A stretch of 64,000 nt of DNA. It comes from Hippophae tibetana. Lineage: Eukaryota; Streptophyta; Magnoliopsida; Rosales; Elaeagnaceae. This document shows positions 44,977-56,300 of this stretch, piece by piece. The stretch's first letter is position 1, and each line of letters begins with the position of its first letter. The DNA is taken from NCBI GenBank assembly GCA_037013495.1, contig CM072811.1, positions 14,327,190 through 14,391,189 of the forward strand, read 5' to 3'. Both the position numbers and the translations under genes were made by a program. Below the pieces are notes generated by a model. It was not told the origin of the DNA and did no database searches. It saw nothing but the letters and a program-made list of their open reading frames with translations.

Positions 44977-45531
44977 TATTGTGATTGATTAAAAATAATA
45001 TTAGGTTTGTTAGTCAAAATAGGTGGTGCCTAATTTAGAAGAAAATTCATGGAAGGTGGCTTACCATATTGTCAAAGATGGAGGTTCCTAACCTTGTTTG
45101 AATAAAGAATAGAAAAATTAGGTAGCCTAATTTTGTTGAATGAAGAAATGTTTGGCATATGAAATGGGAACTTGAAGGCTATAAATATGGCTTCATTTTT
45201 TCATTGTTGATCATCCCAAAAATAGAGAAAAACTTATATGAGAAGTTTTTGAGTGAGAGAATTTTATGGGAAAATTCTCTTGGGCTTGTAATTGCTCTTG
45301 TCTTTTAGGTGTGTGAGAAAATCATTGAAAGTGTGGTTGTAACAATTTTCCACATAGTGAATTTTTTCTTTGGTTGTCTTTTGACAACGAAAGTGGTTTT
45401 CTCCAATTTGAAGTTTCCACTATAATTCTTGTGTTATGTATTCTATATTTCTCTATTATTTGATATTCTGCTAAGAAGGATCTTGGGAGGGGGAATTTGT
45501 GATTATACCATTTGATCCAAATTTCCTAGCA
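44977..45531 (+). repeat. 5' LTR of the Copia element
   Basis: 555 bp, TATTGTGATTG (start mutated from TGTTGTG) to TTTCCTAGCA. Likely TATA box CTATAAATATGG at 45179-45190. Confidence 0.9.
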
Positions 45532-45546
45532 ACAAGTATCAAAGCC
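45532..45546 (+). other. Primer-binding site of the Copia element
   Basis: ACAAGTATCAAAGCC, next to the LTR, resembles TGGTATCAGAGCC (initiator tRNA-Met), with changes in the first bases. Confidence 0.6.
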
Positions 45547-45548
45547 AA

Positions 45549-46375
45549 TTGTCAATTTCAAAGAAAGAAGGAGAAATGTCAAGAGTCAAGATTGACATTG
45601 AGAAATATAATGGGAGAATCAATTTTGGCTTGTGGCAAGTACAAGTCAAAGATTTGTTGATCCAATATGGGTTACACAAGGCATTAAAGGGGAAACCAAC
45701 CCCTGTTACTGGTATTGAGTCCAGTAAAACCAATATAAGTGATGAAGATTGGAAAGATCTTGATCTAAGAGCTACAAGTGAAATTCGGCTTTGTTTGGCC
45801 AAAAATATTATTGCAAATGTGCATGGAATATCTATGGCCAAAGAACTCTAGAAAAAGCTTGAAGAATTGTATCAGCAAAAGGCGTTTCAAATCAGGTGTA
45901 TCTGAAAGAGCAGTTTCATACTTTGCATATGAATGAAGGAACTATTATGTCTGACCATCTCAGTGTTCTCAATGGTATTGTCTCTGAGCTGGAAACCATT
46001 GGAGTTAAACTTGATGATGAAGATATAGCTTTAAGGCTCATCTGGTCTCTTCCATCTTCTTATGATCACATGAAACCTATCTTGATTCATGGAAAGGAGA
46101 AAATAATTTTTTCAGAAGTTACTAGCAAGCTATTTTCTGAAGAAAAAAGGCTGAGTGGTGGAAGAAATGTTTCGCCTGAAAACTCAGCATTGGTAGTTGA
46201 CAACCGAAAGAAAAAAAATTTCATGAAAAAGAAGATAGTGTGCTGGGGGTGTGGACAATCTGGGCACCTCAAAAGAAATTTTTCGAAGGGTGGAGCTGGT
46301 TCGACAAGAAGCTCAAATACCGATGGTGACACTAATAATATGTCTGTTTTCAAAAACTATAGTGATGCTATTTGA
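45549..46375 (+). pseudogene. Copia-type Gag
   Basis: Likely start is ATG at 45576 (MSRVKIDIEKYNG) or the upstream in-frame ATG at 45549. 45549-45851 is open, with NFGLWQVQVKDLL and the W-containing gag motif typical of Copia. A stop at 45849-45851 and a frame change break it, then 45896-46375 is open again (LKEQFHTLHMNEG, LPSSYDHMKPILIHG). The zinc knuckle CWGCGQSGHLKRNF has Phe in place of the last Cys. Two lesions mean no full Gag now. Confidence 0.85.
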
Positions 46376-46745
46376 AAAGAGCATGTACATCCTCATGGCA
46401 TGCCGCTAGTCTCTAAATATTTCCATGAAAGAGGGTGTGTTACTGGTAGCAGGTCCACAAGTTTGCACATGGGCATTGGCTTGGTATAGATGCAAAGTGT
46501 GTGGTGGAAAGGATGTTAATGGCTTATGAACTCTCGAGCAAACCAAGTGTGAGAGTTTCACCATAAATTTCAACATGTTTTATTTTCGACATTAGCCGAT
46601 GTGAAATTCTTAGAATTGGTAATTAATTCTAAGTGGGTGTACTCTTTATGGTGGAGTATGATAATTCTCGGCGTAGAGAATTATGACTATTGGAGTAGAC
46701 AGTGTTGTAGTGGTAACTATGTTTATTTTTAATCAGGGTGGAGAT
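46376..46745 (+). other. Non-coding interior of the Copia element and polypurine tract
   Basis: No gene. It ends with CAGGGTGGAGAT, the usual Copia polypurine tract, directly at the 3' LTR. A piece around GTGTGTGGTGGAAAGG may be a remnant of the original untranslated tail. Confidence 0.7.
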
Positions 46746-47303
46746 TGTTGTGATTGATTAAAAATAATATTAGGTTTGTTAGTCAAAATAGGAGGTGTCT
46801 AATTTAGAAGAAAATTCATAGAAGGTGTCTTACCATATTGTCAAAGATGGAGGTGCCTAACCTAATTTGAATAAAGAATAGAAAAATTAGGTAGCCTAAT
46901 TTTGTTGAATGAAGAAATGTTTGGCATATGAAATGGGAACTTGAAGGCTATAAATATGGCTTCATTTCTTCATTGTTGATCATCCCAAAAATAGAGAAAA
47001 ACTTATATGAGAAGTTTTTGAGTGAGAGAATTTTGTGGGAAAATTCTCTTGGGCTTGTAATTTTGCTCTTGTCTTTTGGGTGTGTGAGAAAATCATTAAA
47101 TGTGTGGTTGTAACAATTTTCCACATAGTGAATTTTTTCTCTGGTTGTATTTTGACAACGAAAGTGGTTTTTCTCCAATTTGGAGTTTCCACTATAATTC
47201 TTGTGTTGTGTATTCTCTATTTCTCTTTTATTTGATATTCTGCTAAAGAGGATCTTGGGAGGGGGAATTTGTGATTATATCATTTGATCCAAATTTCCTA
47301 ACA
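46746..47303 (+). repeat. 3' LTR of the Copia element
   Basis: 558 bp, TGTTGTGATTG to TTTCCTAACA. Near-identical to the 5' LTR. Open frames inside (46928-47113, 47035-47235) are shadows. Confidence 0.9.
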
Positions 47304-47475
47304 TAAACATTATTATGTTTCAAAGGAAATACATTAATAAATACCTAAATTAACTTAGACTCGACTACATTGATGAATCGGGCATGTGGTTAGTTCTTTA
47401 ATACTCTAGGATGTTTTGAGTGAAAATGGACACTTTATAATCACAGCTTTTAGGCATCGACATATCTTATAATCT

Positions 47476-48118
47476 TGACCAGGGACATCATCGGTCGGAT
47501 TGTTAAAGGGTTGGACTTCAAGTTGACACTACATTAAATTTTTGTAATGCTTATCACCCCAATTCCATGGCCAAATGGAAGTGACAAACAAAACTTTGGG
47601 TAATAAATTTAGATGTTTAGTAAGTAAGAAACCTAAAATATGGGACATTGTGTTGCCACAAGTTGAGCTTTCCTTTAATAACATGGCCAATAGATCTATA
47701 AGTAAAACATCTTTCTCCATGGTGTACAGAAAGGTCCCTAACTATGCCTTTGATATGTTACCTGATCTTAAGAGTAAGGTTGCTTCAACCATGGTGGAAA
47801 ACTACAAACTATTTCATGATTAAATTATAAGGCATCTAGAAAAGATAAGATGATCAGTAAAAAATGCAAGCAGATAAGAAGATGAGGCTTAAGGAATTTG
47901 AGGAAGGTGAGCTACCAATGGCTCATTTGAACAAGCATAGATTACCTACTGATGCTTACAACAAGCGGCAACATAAGAAATTTGGACCCTATCTTATCGG
48001 AAGGAAGATTAATTCCAATTCCTATATACTAGACCTGCCTTCTAACTTCCAAATATCGTCCACTTTCAACATCATTGATATTTACTCCTACCACCCTCTT
48101 GATGATAGTCCATGTTGA
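47476..48118 (+). pseudogene. Ty3 integrase (family G3), second part
   Basis: Continues the core: TRDI near 47477, AYHP and GQMEVTNKTLGN (47535-47590, with a frame change), KIWDIVLPQVELSFNN (the Glu of VELSFN is the third catalytic acid), then FSMVYRKVPNYAFDM. 47864-48118: C-terminus (MAHLNKHRLPTDAYNKRQ, KKFGPYLIGRKINSNSY, LPSNFQISSTFNIIDIY). A stop at 47821 separates the parts. Confidence 0.8.
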
Positions 48119-48897
48119 GAATTTAGAGTCAAATTCTTTCACGGATAGTGGCTCTTAAGAAGGAGCATAAGTTTTGATGTCTTGTATGCTCATCCTTTGT
48201 CGTTTGAGGATTAATAGATTACGAGTTTGTCCTGTTTATTAATTTTTATACTTTGTTATTCTTATTTTGTATGTTTGTGCTGAGTCATTATTGGGGCTTT
48301 ACACCAAACATTGCATTGGGAGCAATTGTGGACAGAAAAAGCTTCTAGCACACTTGTTGAAATTTTATTCTATTATTTTGTGATTTTTCTTTGTTTGAAT
48401 AGGTCACAAAGGCTAATGAATTACTTAATTGGGTGGAGGAACCCAATCTCATATTGCTATCTTCTTCTCTGACTATACTACATCAAATGGTGAGTCAATA
48501 TGCATGGTTAAATTCTGTTATAACGTTCGAGTGAAGTTATTAAGTATGAATGATTCTCACATGCGAAAAGAAATTAAGAAGTGCAAATTTATTAGCTAAC
48601 TTTAATTAGTGTTGAGATGATTATTACTTATATTAGTAGGTTAACTCAGTTAGAATACTAAGACAAGCTCATTATGTCTTCTTTTTTCAAGACGCACGTT
48701 AAATATCACATAGGTGTTATTTATTAAAACCTAAAAATAGATTTGATGATCTAATTTGTGAAATTTTTTATAAAAGGTTTGAGAAAAATAGAATTATGAA
48801 ATTGGTAGATATATTACATATGCATAATAACACCTCAAATAAGTCATTTCGTAGATCTCATAAGATAAAACGGTAGGGATTATACCATAAAATTTAA
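48119..48897. other. No recognised gene
   Basis: AT-rich, no transposon match that I see. A 45-codon frame follows an AG at 48401 after a pyrimidine-rich tract, but there is no support for an exon. The first part may be an LTR of G3. Confidence 0.4.
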
Positions 48898-49039
48898 CAT
48901 GAAAAATTTAGAAAACCAAGATGAGTTAAGAATAGACATGTCAAATGGTCACACATTCAAACTCGAGCATATACTTATAGTACATAATAATGTGTCGACA
49001 AGTCATTCTGGCTCAATCTTCACTCTATACATTTTTATG
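48898..49039 (-). ncRNA. Decayed second MIR169-like hairpin
   Basis: On the minus strand the 5' arm carries TGAGCCAGAATGACTTGTCG (complement of 48996-49015), which differs from the neighbouring miR169 by one missing base and one C-to-T change. The 3' arm (complement of about 48919-48943) pairs imperfectly, and the outer stem (CATGAAAAATTTAG at 48898 with CATTTTTATG at 49030) continues. The intended 21-mer has an indel in its seed-proximal half, so it is probably not a working miR169. Confidence 0.5.
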
Positions 49040-49120
49040 CAAAAAGATGTGATTAATAATATTACAATCAATTGATCACCAAATATTTAGGAAGCTAAGT
49101 TTTGTAACATATAAGCTTTG

Positions 49121-49242
49121 CATGATAATGGGGAGAGTGAAAATGAACCAAGAACCTTGCCGAATAATAAGAGAGTATCAAGCAACTCTTAGAATATTCG
49201 GCAAGTCATTCTTGGCTCAACTTCCACTCTCCATGATTTCAT
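49121..49242 (-). ncRNA. MIR169: microRNA precursor, miR169 family
   Basis: An inverted repeat folds into a stem-loop. In minus orientation the 5' arm contains TGAGCCAAGAATGACTTGCCG (its first 20 bases TGAGCCAAGAATGACTTGCC; complement of 49199-49219), which fits the miR169 consensus. The 3' arm (complement of 49145-49165) contains CGGCAAGGTTCTTGGTTC as the star strand. The stem has about nine pairs next to the loop, a small bulge, about nine of ten pairs, an internal loop, then eight pairs (GGAGAGTG/CACTCTCC) and further pairing outside; the loop is about 30 bases. The mature strand on the 5' arm is the normal arrangement. miR169 directs cleavage of NF-YA mRNAs; which targets apply here is unknown. 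The plus-strand frame 49122-49307 is a by-product. Confidence 0.88.
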
Positions 49243-49333
49243 GTAAGAAACAATGTCATACTATATTAATTCCTCTCCCTTGTTCACCTCAAAGTTGTAG
49301 TACTTGATATGTAGCTAATTAAAGAGTTGCTAT

Positions 49334-49345
49334 CATATATATAGG
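49334..49345 (-). promoter_or_regulatory. Likely TATA box of MIR169
   Basis: CCTATATATATG on the minus strand, about 90 bp upstream of the hairpin. A start about 30 bp downstream would leave a leader of some 60 bases before the stem and could include both hairpins in one transcript. Inferred from position and motif only. Confidence 0.4.
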
Positions 49346-52300
49346 CCTAAGATATATGAACTTATTTGTTTCTTAATATTGTTATATATTTCAATAGGAA
49401 TATATTCATTGATGCCCTCATATGGAAGAGGGTATCCTTTATTGTTTTTTCAACTCCAGGAAAGAGCTTCTACCTAAGCTTTTTTATGCTAGTAGCTAAC
49501 TTGGTAAGTACTTTGACAATCACATTAATGCATGTACATAATAGATTCTTGATTAATTGTCATGGGAATAGAATTTTAATATATATTTAGAGAAATTGAA
49601 AATAATTATATTTTGTAAAAATATTGATATTTTATGTCTGTAACATGATGCTAATAATTACAAAAATTTCCAAATTTTAATTTATTAAAAACATACGTCA
49701 AACGTTTTTTTCATTTAACATTTGTATTATTTTAATTATTTTAGTTAATAGTGTTTTTTATATTTAAATATTATTTTTTTAACGAAAATAATCAAAATAT
49801 TATAAATATAGTACAAAAATGTTGAAAGAATTTTTATAATAAGTTAAATGTTAGAGATATTTTTATTAGTAGTCTAAAACATTAATACATAAAATAAATT
49901 TAATTGTTTATAAAAAATAATAAAATTATCTCAATAATTTTTATTGTTATTATAATAAAAATATATAAAAAAAATTATTTTATTTTTAATATTATTTATA
50001 ATTTTATAATGTTATTATTAAATAACATTATTATTAATAAAATATTATTACGCTAATAAGACGAGAAACTGTTACGAATTTGTCCTTAAACTTTGACTTT
50101 GTGTAACTGTAACATCATACTTTCAGAATGGAACTGTACTTAGCATCATGTTAAAGGGAAAACGTATCTATTTAACATATCTTTAGAAAAATAATCTTCT
50201 AAAGTTCAGATCAAATGAAATCAAATCACTTGTCTGTACATATTAAAAATTTCAACGTCATACATATACATAAAGTTGTCAAAGACTAGATCTTTGCCGT
50301 GTAAAAAGTAGTAATAAGATAAAAGGGGTTTGCGATCTTAGTTATATTATTATATCATAATTTCATTCTATAAACTTTTTTAACTCTATTTCTTTACTTA
50401 TACTAATATATTTAATAAAAAGATATTAATTTAATATAATTTTTATTTTATTAAATATTTTTCATATATGTATAATATATGTCCTTTAACGAAGGATAAC
50501 TTATTTTAATTTTTTTTACTCATATTCATTCAAATATTATACATGTTATATATGTTTTAGTGAGTATAGTATGCATTTTTTAATCCTATAACAGAAAAAT
50601 AAGAAAGTAATATGTAATGTGTATTTTATATAAAAAAAGATTAAATCTGTGTATGCACAATTTAATATATAACCGTACATATAAACCATTAACAATTATA
50701 AGAAATATTAATATAATAAAAATAGTTAATCAGTGATTTACTTAAACTTAAATGAGCCTCAATCTTTAATAATTCTTAAAATCATTATAAATTCCTAAAA
50801 AAAGTAAAAAAAATGAAAAACAAAATCTCAATTTAAACTAAAAAATATAAGAAAACATAATATAAATAAAGTTGTAGTGAGAGAAGAAGAAGAGATATTG
50901 AAGATAATGTAAAATAAGTCAAAAAATATAAAAATATATATTTAAAGAATTAAAAATAAAATAAAAACATAAGTTGTTAGTGTTCTAATAGCAAAAAATA
51001 CCACATATACTCATTTAATACACTTGTGTTGCACATGTATAAAAGATCTTTAGTAAAATAAAAATTGCATTTAATTAATTATTTTTATTGAATGTGAGTA
51101 CTATTAAGATAAACACATGTAAAATAAGAAAAAAAATACATAAAATAAAACTATGGTAACTCTAAGTACCAAACACAAGAAAAAAGGAAAATAGATTAAC
51201 AAATGAATTAAAAAATCATCATAATCTTCAAATATTTTCAATCAAAGATACGCAAATAATTAATAACTCTTAAAATAAAGAAAAATCGGTAAACAATTCC
51301 TCTATCTATCCGTTACTTCTTCATTCCCGGATGGCGAGGATAGTTATTTGAATGCTTATCCCCTCAAGGCGGTGGGACGATTCCTTTTGCGCCAGGGCCA
51401 CTCGGCTCACACAAACTCTCCAGAATGAAGTGATATATAAGGACATGTTGACATGCACTTAGAAAATATTCTTTAATAATTTGAGATGATTTGTTTAAAT
51501 AATTTTTCAAATTTATTTGTTTAAAAAAGGTCGATGTAAGAAAATACGACAATTTTGTAGTTTTTGTTTTAGTTTACATAGAGTCAATATGATCTTTTTG
51601 TTTTGTTGAGAAGTCTCGTTAAGTTCTTTTTTAATACATATGAGAGAGAAAGCATTAATTACAAAGATTTTTTTTAATATATAATTTAAAAGATACAATT
51701 TAGATATAAAAAAATATCAATCTAAAGATATTAATATTCAAAATCGGTAAAATAAGAACTTTATTAAACACATGGAGAAAAATTGAGCCTTTGCTTTTCA
51801 CTTTATATGTAAGGTTGTTTAATCGACTATCTTGTTGCTTTAATTAATATATTGATCGTTCTTTTTAAAAAAAAATGGAATCTTGATACTATATTATAAA
51901 TTTTATGATCTTCAACATAACAGATCTAGATAAAAATTTAGAATAACAATAAACTACAAATTTCATGGGCATAAGCATGACATATATATGAATACCTAGA
52001 TGAGAAAACAATACCCTAAACCAAAATCTAGGCAAAATAAGTATGTGTTTTTATTCAACATAACTAATAACAATAAAAGAAATATAAACTCTAGTAGAAA
52101 GAAAATTAAACTCTTGAAGGCTTCAAAGAAAAAAAGGAATAACATAAGTGACTAGATCAAAGAAGTAATTTAATCTCATAAATTATAATTCAAAGGTTTT
52201 AGACTAATACTTTTAAAAAATATGCTTTAATTCCATATGTTTTTCTTTCTAAAGATGCTTCAATTTTATGTCTTATAACTTTATAATTAATTGATATTAC

Positions 52301-52374
52301 ATATTTTAATTGTTAAGGTTTACTATAAATATTAATTTCTCTTCTAATAGTAGTAGTATTCACCTCTCAACAAC
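49346..52374. other. AT-rich intergenic DNA
   Basis: I see no gene or transposon core. Very AT-rich from about 49600. A short GC-rich island lies at 51310-51415 (GGATGGCGAGGATAG, GGCGGTGGGACG, GCGCCAGGGCC), with a 62-codon minus frame at 51364-51552 that I cannot identify. Confidence 0.5.
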
Positions 52375-53336
52375 TCGAGAATGTATTTACTAGGCTAGAA
52401 GTCACGTGGAGACTGGTACAAATTGCCATATAGTTGGATGATTACATTATCAAGAGGCTACCAACGATGAGGTAAAAGAAGAAGTATGTAGTATGGAGAG
52501 AGGTCGACATGACGTGTATTTGTTGATGATGTGCACAACTTCAATGGTTTCAGGCTAAGGATGGTCATAGTTGATCACGATGAAAACTATTTTGAGTATG
52601 CTATCAAGTTGGACTTTCATGCAACTAACAACGCTGTGGAGTATGAGATATATATATTCAAAGAAAATAACATTATCTTGCATAGTGACTCGTGATTGGG
52701 GGTCAACCAGTATCTGGGAACGTTTGAGGTTAAGGATAACAAGATAAGGAGATATATGGATAGACTAAGGAAGGAGTCCTCGAAGTTTACCAACTTCAAG
52801 ATCAAGCAAATAGCTAGGAATTAGAATGGTTATGCCGACGCTTTGGCCACACTAGGCCCTATGAAAAAGGTCAATCAAACTCGAGTGGTATCAATAACAA
52901 TCATGACAAAGGCTAGCTTGGAGAACGTCAAAAAATAGTTAGGAGCATGGATGCTGCCACAAGTTCATGGCTCACTTCGATCATTGACTTTCTAAAGAAA
53001 AGGGAAGTCTACCCAAAGACTAGAAGTTCATGAAGGAAATTAAGGCAAAGGTTGGTTGGTACGTGATTAAAAATGATAAATTATACAAAAGGACTGAATT
53101 TAGACCCAGGCTCTTATATATAGCTAGGGAAGGGTCTGACAAAATTATCTTTGATGCCTAGGAGGGAGAGTATGGTACCCATTCCCATGGGAAAAAGGCT
53201 ATCCCAATGAATTATGAGACAAGGGTACTATTGGCCAACTATGCTAATAAACTGCACAAGGTACAACCAAGTTTGTGATAAGTGTCGAAGATTCGCTCCA
53301 TTGTAACATGCACCTCCAACCACCATGAAAAAGGTA
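52375..53336 (+). pseudogene. Tat-type Ty3 fragment: second RNase H and integrase start
   Basis: Pieces in order: VDDVHNFNGFRLRMVIVDH, DFHATNNAVEYE (52610-52640), ILHSDS, GVNQYLGTFEVKDNKIRRYM, GYADALATLGP (52830-52860), LYKR, then integrase zinc motifs around 53155-53310 (GYYWPT, CDKCRRFAPL in a shifted frame). The NNAVEYE/SDS/ADALA pattern is that of the extra RNase H of Tat-lineage elements (Ogre/Retand type), from memory. Several stops. Cut at 53337 by a CACTA element. Confidence 0.65.
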
Positions 53337-56300
53337 CACTACTACTAAAGTGGTCATTTACGTTGAGATTTAAAGTCATTTTTTTGGTTTAAAATGACTT
53401 ATAATGAATTTAAAGTTGGTTCGCTAAAAAACTGACTTAAAACATGTAGATTGTAGGTCGGTTAACACATAGAATCAACGTTATATCCTACATGTAGCGT
53501 CGATTCTACATGTCAACAGACGCTACACAAGTGGATATTTTCCTTTTCTCTTCTTTCTTCCCTAGACAGAAACAATATTGTTCCAAGCTCTCCATAACTC
53601 TCAAAAATCCAAAACTGCCTCCACTCTTTCTCATTTTTCGGCCACCTACGATCACGAACTTATCTTCCAGATCCTCTACATTTTAAGCAAAATACTCAAA
53701 AAATTTATACCCATTTTCTCACTTATAAAACATCATTTTTTTCATTTCCTTCATTTGGTCACTTCATTTACTCTTGTAAGTATTTATATTAATCCTACAC
53801 ACTTATTATTCATATTTATATATTGTTTTGTATATTATGTGTTATTATTTATATGTATAAATTTTTGTATTATATATGAAGGTTTTGTATTATATTTATG
53901 TTATTATTTTTATTATGTAGGTTTTGTATAAATATTTGTAATGAAATAAATATATATATGTATGACTGTGATTTAAGGTTGGTTTTTAATTTATTTATTT
54001 TTGGTAATATGAAATAGGAAAGACATGATTCAACAATATGATGCTCATTAAAAATTTAGGTTTGAAGTAGTGTAGTTATTTTCAAAAAATATTAATCATC
54101 ACAAAATTGTTATATAAATTTTCTTTTATATATCTTAAATTTGAAATACTCAAATGATGTGGCATATTATTATTAGTAATTACAATCAATCTCATATAAT
54201 TATATTTATATGTATATATTTGTTATGTTTGGTTTTTATGTATTTATTTTTATATGACGTTTTGATAGATATTCTAATAATTAAAGAATTCATCTATTAT
54301 AATATCTTAAATATATTGGTTGGATACACATTTAATATGCTTAATGTCATTAATAAAAAATAGACAAATCTTGGATGTTAAAGTGTAGAATTGAGCATGA
54401 CTACACTTCTGGAGTTGAAAATTTCTTAGAATTTGCTTGTAGAGATAGTAATAATGAAATTATTATGATTCGATGCTCATGTGTTAAATGTAAAAACGAG
54501 CGATTTAATGATATTGACGAGGTTAAGTATCACCTTATCTATAATGGTATTCTTTTGAGTTATAAATATTGGTATTATCATGGATAAAATATTGATAATA
54601 TTCATGGGGAAGAGATAGATAAGAATGTGAGTGGATTATATACATCTTATCATAATGTATAGACATAAAATATTTTTCATGGTGTTGAAGATGAACTACA
54701 TGAGGATGATCCCAAAACTTTAAAAACCTTCTAGAAGAAGCCGAAAAACCATTTTATCCAGAATGCAAGAAATACACTAAAATGTCGGGATTGGTTCATT
54801 TGTACAATGTGAAGGCAACAAATGGTTTTTCTGACAAGGAATTCACAGAATTACTAAATGCACTAATAGATATATTTCCTGAGGGTATTGAATTTCCATC
54901 TTCAATATATGAAGTGAAGAAATCTCTTAGTCGATTTGGCATGAAATATCATAAGATTCTTTCTTGTCCAAATGATTTCATTATTTATAGAAAATAATAT
55001 GAGACATTAGATAATCGATCTGGTGATGGGGTGTTACGTCATCCTTGTGATTCTCCAAATTGGAAAGTAGTATATAATTTATCCCCTCAATTTTCATATA
55101 ATTCGTGCAATCTTCGTCTTGCCATTGTTGTTTATGGAATTAATCCACACAGTTCCCTTAGCAATAGATATAGTTGTTGGCTAGTTATTTTGGTAACATA
55201 CAACCTTTCTCCCTAGTTATGTATGAAAAGAAAATTCATCTTGTTAACATTATTGACATCAGGATCAAAACAACCCGGTGTTGATATTGATGTATATTTG
55301 TAGCCTCTAATAGATGATTTAAAGATGTTGTGGAATGATGGTATAAATTTTTACGATGCACATAAAGAAGAACAATTTAACTTGAGGGAGGGGTCCTTTT
55401 ATGGACGATTAATGATTTTCCTGCCTATAGGAACTTATTAGGAGATATAACTAAAGGTTATATGGGATGCTCTATATGTAGTGATGGCATTTATACAACT
55501 TATCTTGTTCACGGACGAAATATGTCTTATAGAAGACATAGAAGAGTTTTTCCATCTGGACAAAAGTTTAGATACCAAAAGAAACCGTCGATGGTAAAGA
55601 AGATCATGATCCTGCACCCTAACCTTTGCAAGGTGCTAAGATATTAAGGCAATTGAATGGTATGACATTTAAATGATATGGAAAGATGAAAAAAAGAATA
55701 CTCACTAATGGAGGGAAACAAAATAGGCCAACAATTATTATCTGCTATTAGATCAATTCTTCCAAAGCATGTTCAATTATCAATAATTTGTCTTTATTCA
55801 TTCTTCAATACAATATGCAAAACATTTATATCAATGGGTGAATTAAACTCTTCATTTAGTTCGAAAGGTTCAATTGTGTGGTCCTACTTACTTAAGGTGG
55901 ATGTATCTTTTTGAGAGATACATGCAAGTCCTTAAAGGATATGTAAATAACAAAAAGTTTAGAATGGCTTACGTATGGTCCAAAATTTGATGTCAAATCA
56001 TATTCTAGTTTCACAATTAATGGATCGAGGTTTACGACTCAAGCAAGGGACAAAGTTTGAGTAAATCAGAATAGTGGTGTGAAGATAGTTGCACAAACTA
56101 TGCAATTTACCAGTTCAAAAGATGATAGTCTTGTACTTTCTGATAGAACATATTATGGTATAATTCAAGAAGTTTGGGAACTCGATTATTAGGTCTTCCA
56201 TGAAACAGTATTCTTGTGTGATTGGATCGAAGATGTTATCAATGTTGGATATAAAATAGACGATTTTGGACTTACCCTTATAAATTTATCTAAGATAAGT

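Larger units (their letters stand above)
44977..47303 (+). mobile_element. Complete gag-only Copia element (TR-GAG type)
   Basis: LTRs 44977-45531 and 46746-47303 flank a short internal region. The 5-bp target TAAAC is present on both sides (44972-44976 and 47304-47308). Primer site and polypurine tract are present. The only coding region is gag; protease, integrase, RT and RNase H are absent, so it would need enzymes from another Copia element. By eye the LTRs differ at about 23 bases plus two small indels in 555 bp, so it is not very recent. Confidence 0.9.
44837..47475. mobile_element. Older insertion into the G3 integrase
   Basis: Begins TGTTGGGATGATCC, an LTR-like start. After taking out the Copia element inside it (with one TAAAC), about 300 bp remain: 44837-44976 and 47309-47475. 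Its right end and target duplication cannot be fixed by eye. It may be a solo LTR. Confidence 0.4.

Noticed and set aside
48401-48540. Possible host exon bounded by AG and GTGAG
   Set aside because: Only 45 codons, no homology recognised, and splice-like signals this short are common in AT-rich DNA.
48841-48890. Possible third miR169 remnant (AAGTCATTTCGTAG)
   Set aside because: Only a few bases match and no pairing arm is present.
49122-49307. 61-codon plus-strand ORF
   Set aside because: It lies over the MIR169 hairpin, antisense to it, with no homology or codon signal.
53578-54363. 117- and 69-codon hydrophobic ORFs in CACTA-2
   Set aside because: Phe/Ile/Tyr-rich translation of AT-rich DNA before the transposase; not kept in CACTA-1.
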